Both the position numbers and the translations under genes were made by a program. A stretch of 15,611 nucleotides of DNA from Pseudomonadota bacterium. GTDB lineage: Bacteria > Pseudomonadota > Alphaproteobacteria > Rhizobiales > Xanthobacteraceae. The notes beneath the pieces were generated by a model. The model was not told the origin of the DNA, made no database searches, and saw only the letters and a list, made by a program, of their open reading frames with translations. The stretch is taken from positions 1 through 15,611 of the forward strand of contig JAKAMD010000037.1 in NCBI GenBank assembly GCA_021823875.1, read 5' to 3'. Positions 13,293 through 15,611 of the stretch are shown here, in pieces. Every line of letters starts with the position of its first letter. The stretch's first letter is position 1.

Positions 13293-13515
13293 ATTAACTG
13301 TTCCCCTATTGAACGGGTCCCAGGTCTCAAAACCTGCGGATTCGCGCACGCCGACGCCCCGGCAGGCGTGTCCACGTGGGTCTGGACCCGCTGATGTAAC
13401 GGCCGATGCACCGGCCGCACCCGGCCGCCGATCGGTCGGCAGTCTTCGTTTTTCATGCACCAGAGCTTTGCCCGATCAAGGGCCCTGCATTCGGCGGAAC
13501 GGCAAGAACCCCGGC
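13293..13515 (+). other. Gene-free region between tRNA-Ser and the copper promoter
   Basis: Together with the promoter region this makes a 328-bp gap before copZ. No coding sequence is convincing. A GC-rich imperfect stem (GCCG...CGGC around 13425-13440) followed by GTTTTTC at 13448-13454 is the only terminator-like sequence for the tRNA transcript, and it is far away. No copy of the tRNA 3' end, integrase or transposase trace is seen. Confidence 0.4.
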
Positions 13516-13601
13516 TTGACAATTGACCCTGACGCGATACCTAAAGGTATACCCACCCCAGGGGGGGTGGGGTAAAAGTACCGGTAATACAAACCGGTAA
13601 T
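13516..13601 (+). promoter_or_regulatory. Promoter and operator array of the copper operon
   Basis: TTGACA (13516-13521) is followed after 16 bp by TACCTA, or alternatively TTGACC (13523-13528) after 19 bp by TATACC. ATACCT-AA-AGGTAT (13537-13550), with perfectly complementary 6-bp arms, covers the -10 area. Next comes a GC-rich inverted repeat, TACCCACCCC (13550-13559) against GGGGTGGGGTA (13564-13574), with one extra base. Then come two direct copies of ACCGGTAAT (13580-13588, 13593-13601). ATACC/GGTAT and C-tract/G-tract symmetry are characteristic of CsoR-family operators, and the repressor gene lies in the operon, so autorepression relieved by Cu+ is likely. The role of the ACCGGTAAT repeats is unknown. 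Confidence 0.65.
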
Positions 13602-13620
13602 TCAATAAGGCACTCGCACC

Positions 13621-13821
13621 ATGATCAAGTTGAAAATCGAAGGAATGACCTGCAAGCATTGCGTGAAATCGGTCAGCGAGGCGCTGGCCAAGGTTCCCGG
13701 CGTCGACAAAGTGGTCGACGTGAGCCTGGACCAGAAGGAAGCCGTGGTGAGCGGGACGGCGCAACCCGCGGCCCTGGTGAGTGCGGTTGCCGATCTCGGC
13801 TACGAAGTTCGGGTGGCCTGA
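13621..13821 (+). CDS. copZ: Copper chaperone CopZ (HMA domain)
   Basis: A single 66-aa heavy-metal-associated ferredoxin-fold domain with the Cu+-binding motif GMTCKHC at residues 8-14 (C11 and C14), and the closing LGYEV. It is cytosolic and is expected to carry Cu+ to the CopA ATPase and to exchange metal with the repressor. The ATG at 13621 starts directly at the first strand of the fold; the ribosome site (AAGG, 11 nt away) is weak. Its stop overlaps the next ATG as TGATG, so the repressor is translationally coupled. First gene of the copper operon. Confidence 0.93.
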   Translation: MIKLKIEGMTCKHCVKSVSEALAKVPGVDKVVDVSLDQKEAVVSGTAQPAALVSAVADLGYEVRVA

Positions 13822-14114
13822 TGGAGGCCCACACGACGCATTGCTTGCGCCTCGATCCCGAGGTGCGCGAGGTCGCTCTCAAGCGCATGCGATCCGTCAA
13901 GGGACACCTCGATGGCATCGTGCGCATGCTGGAGAACGAGCACACCTATTGCGTCGACGTCCTCAAGCAGATCAAGGCGGTCGAGGGGGCCCTCGACCGC
14001 ATCGGCGACGTGGTGCTGCAAAGCCACCTCAAGCATCACGTCGCGACGGCGGCCGCCAGAGGCGATGCCGATCAGATGGTCGCCGAATTGATGGACGTGC
14101 TGAAGTACCGCTGA
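13821..14114 (+). CDS. csoR: CsoR/RcnR-family metal-sensing repressor
   Basis: A 97-aa all-helical repressor of the CsoR/RcnR (DUF156) family. KRMRSVKGHLDGIVRML at 21-37 is the conserved helix 1. Aligned with Mycobacterium tuberculosis CsoR, C44 (TYC) and H69 (SHL) match Cu ligands C36 and H61. The third ligand, C65, is replaced by H73, and second-shell residues Y35 and E81 are kept as Y43 and E89. Helix 1 to the first ligand is one residue longer than in that protein. A Cys-His-His set is also part of the RcnR ligand pattern. The operon context (copZ before, copA after) points to copper. Its start overlaps copZ by one base; copA follows after 39 bp. It should bind the operators ahead of copZ and repress in the apo form. 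Confidence 0.87.
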   Translation: MEAHTTHCLRLDPEVREVALKRMRSVKGHLDGIVRMLENEHTYCVDVLKQIKAVEGALDRIGDVVLQSHLKHHVATAAARGDADQMVAELMDVLKYR

Positions 14115-14153
14115 TCAAGCGGTGAGGTCCGGGAAATCGAGTAGGCGGGACCG

Positions 14154-15611
14154 ATGAGTGAAGATCTGAGTCTCCAAATTCAAGGCATGAGCTGCGCGAG
14201 CTGTGTCGGGCGGGTCGAGCGAGCCTTGAAGAAGGTGCCTGGGGTCATCGAAGCCAATGTCAATCTGGCCACCGAAGAGGCGCGTGTCGTGGTCGATCCG
14301 GCATTGGCCAATGCACAGACCCTGATCGACGCCGTGAAGGGCGCGGGCTACGAGCCGGAGATCGCGCGCACGACCTTCGCGATCGGCGGCATGAGTTGCG
14401 CGTCTTGCGTCGGCCGGGTCGAGCGCGCCCTGCGCAAGCTGCCGGGCGTGGTGGAAGCGAACGTCAATCTCGCCACCGAAAAGGCCAATGTCGCCTATGT
14501 GCCGAAGACGCTGACGCCGGCCAAGATCGCCGAGGCGGTCGCCGCCGCCGGCTATACGGCGGCTCCGGAACAGGCGGAAGGCGCGGCAAGAAGCGAGCAC
14601 CACGGCAAGGATGCCGAGCTGTCGGCGCTGCGCCGCGATTTGATCTTCGCGGCGGTCTTCACCATTCCGCTCTTCATCATCGCGATGGGCAAGGACATTC
14701 CCGGCCTGAGCGGAGCGATGGTCAGCTTGCTGCCCGAACACGGCTGGATGTGGATCGAGTTTCTGCTGGCGACGCCGGTGCAGTTCTATGCCGGCTGGCG
14801 CTTCTATCGCACCGGCTGGGCCGAGCTCAGCCATCTGAACCCAGGCATGAACAGCCTGGTTATGCTCGGCAGCTCGGCCGCCTATTTCTATTCGCTGCTG
14901 GCGCTGACCGTGCCGGCGATCTTCCCGCAAGGCACCGCGACCACTTATTTCGAAGCAGCAGGCGTGATCATCACGCTGATCCTGCTCGGCCGTTTCCTGG
15001 AAGCGATCGCCAAGGGGCGCACCTCGCAGGCGATCAAGCGGCTGCTGCAATTGCAGGTCAAGACCGCGCGCGTCGTGCGCAACGGCGTCGAAATGGAAAT
15101 CCCCATCGAGCAGGTCGTGGCCGGCGACCTGGTGCATGTGCGCCCCGGCGAGCGGATTCCAGTCGACGGCGTGGTGACCGAAGGCGCAAGCTATGTTGAT
15201 GAATCGATGCTGACCGGCGAGCCGATCCCGGTCGAGAAGCATGCCAGCGCCGAAGTGGTCGGCAGCACCATCAACAAGACTGGCGCCTTCACTTTCCGCG
15301 CCACCCGCGTTGGCGCTGACACCGTGCTGAGCCAGATCATCAAGATGATCGAGGAGGCGCAGACTTCCAAGCCGCCGATCCAGCAGATGGCCGACAAGAT
15401 CGCCGGCGTGTTCGTGCCGCTGGTGATGACGGCGGCGGCGATTACTTTCGCGGTCTGGCTGGTGTTCGGGCCGGCCCCGGCGCTCAGCTTCGCCTTCGTC
15501 ACCGCGGTGTCCGTGCTGCTGATCGCCTGCCCCTGCGCCATGGGTCTGGCGACGCCGACGGCCATCATGGTGGCGACCGGCAAAGGCGCCGAGATGGGCG
15601 TGCTGTTCCGC
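14154..15611 (+). CDS. copA: Cu+-exporting P1B-type ATPase CopA, N-terminal part (cut by window end)
   Basis: CopA pumps Cu+ from the cytosol across the inner membrane using ATP. The 486 visible codons give two HMA domains, GMSCASC at 11-17 and 79-85; 29 of 33 residues around them are identical, so the domain was recently duplicated or kept alike. The membrane region then begins: helices near 162-178, 195-215, 233-256 and 264-284, then 417-438 and 444-466. The actuator domain carries DESMLTGEP (349-357). The transmembrane metal motif CPC is at 459-461 (IACPCAMGLATP). The window ends before the DKTGT phosphorylation loop, nucleotide-binding domain and last helices. The ATG at 14154 has only a weak GGCGGGA site. 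It is the third gene of the operon. Confidence 0.95.
   Translation, partial: MSEDLSLQIQGMSCASCVGRVERALKKVPGVIEANVNLATEEARVVVDPALANAQTLIDAVKGAGYEPEIARTTFAIGGMSCASCVGRVERALRKLPGVVEANVNLATEKANVAYVPKTLTPAKIAEAVAAAGYTAAPEQAEGAARSEHHGKDAELSALRRDLIFAAVFTIPLFIIAMGKDIPGLSGAMVSLLPEHGWMWIEFLLATPVQFYAGWRFYRTGWAELSHLNPGMNSLVMLGSSAAYFYSLLALTVPAIFPQGTATTYFEAAGVIITLILLGRFLEAIAKGRTSQAIKRLLQLQVKTARVVRNGVEMEIPIEQVVAGDLVHVRPGERIPVDGVVTEGASYVDESMLTGEPIPVEKHASAEVVGSTINKTGAFTFRATRVGADTVLSQIIKMIEEAQTSKPPIQQMADKIAGVFVPLVMTAAAITFAVWLVFGPAPALSFAFVTAVSVLLIACPCAMGLATPTAIMVATGKGAEMGVLFR

Noticed and set aside
13073..13522. Upstream extension of the kinase reading frame to 13522
   Set aside because: The added peptide is the antisense translation of tRNA-Ser (RTPDTVTR-type sequence), a well-known annotation artefact; the fold begins at the ATG at 13070-13072.
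13203..13620. Genomic island integrated at tRNA-Ser
   Set aside because: No integrase, no second copy of the tRNA 3' end in the window, and the copper operon is a common chromosomal set with similar base composition.
1..15611. CRISPR array, prophage, transposase or toxin-antitoxin genes
   Set aside because: No regularly spaced direct repeats, no insertion-sequence ends with a transposase, and no toxin-antitoxin pair could be supported on either strand.

Overview
The window looks like chromosomal DNA of an alphaproteobacterium of the Hyphomicrobiales (Rhizobiales), probably near Bradyrhizobium, Rhodopseudomonas or Xanthobacteraceae. This rests on the high G+C content, the gene order rplU-rpmA-acetyltransferase-obgE ... 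proB-proA-nadD-rsfS, a long palindromic intergenic repeat of the type scattered through such genomes, and a BA14K-like Cys-rich secreted protein. The placement is inferred from content; no database was searched.

Positions 1-4017 hold, mostly on the minus strand, the end of a housekeeping cluster: rsfS (only its 5' end, with an apparent CTG start), nadD, proA and proB. nadD overlaps proA by 4 nt. proA and proB are separated by a small plus-strand gene of unknown function (69 aa) and by about 340 bp without genes that contains a strong minus-strand terminator. Positions 4018-4245 form a divergent intergenic region with a 71-nt imperfect palindrome. It precedes a plus-strand gene for a secreted or anchored Pro/Ala-rich protein ending in two Cys-rich repeats.

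Positions 4916-10700 are a minus-strand block read in the order rplU, rpmA, GNAT acetyltransferase, four-domain rhodanese-like protein, obgE, and glutathione-dependent formaldehyde dehydrogenase (frmA/adhC). A good sigma-70-type promoter and a two-hairpin leader lie ahead of rplU. Hairpins or palindromic repeats occupy most of the gaps. The rhodanese-like gene, frmA and the Cys-repeat gene appear to be additions to the conserved rplU-to-rsfS neighbourhood.

Positions 10765-13072 encode an orphan KdpE-type response regulator and a shortened KdpD-like kinase that lacks the usual N-terminal KdpD and Usp domains. Their reading frames overlap by 8 nt, and no kdpFABC genes are visible. A tRNA-Ser(CGA) gene lies divergently upstream at 13203-13292.

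Positions 13516-15611 are a plus-strand copper homeostasis operon: a promoter with nested operator-like palindromes, copZ (chaperone), a CsoR-family repressor with a Cys-to-His change at one metal-ligand position, and copA (Cu+-exporting P1B ATPase, cut by the window end before its phosphorylation motif). CopZ should hand Cu+ to CopA, and the CsoR-like protein should repress the operon until copper binds.

Most of the window is ordinary core genome. The parts least explained are the Cys-repeat protein with its palindromic upstream region, the mostly Cys-less four-domain rhodanese, the rplU leader, the copper operator array, and the CTG start of rsfS.
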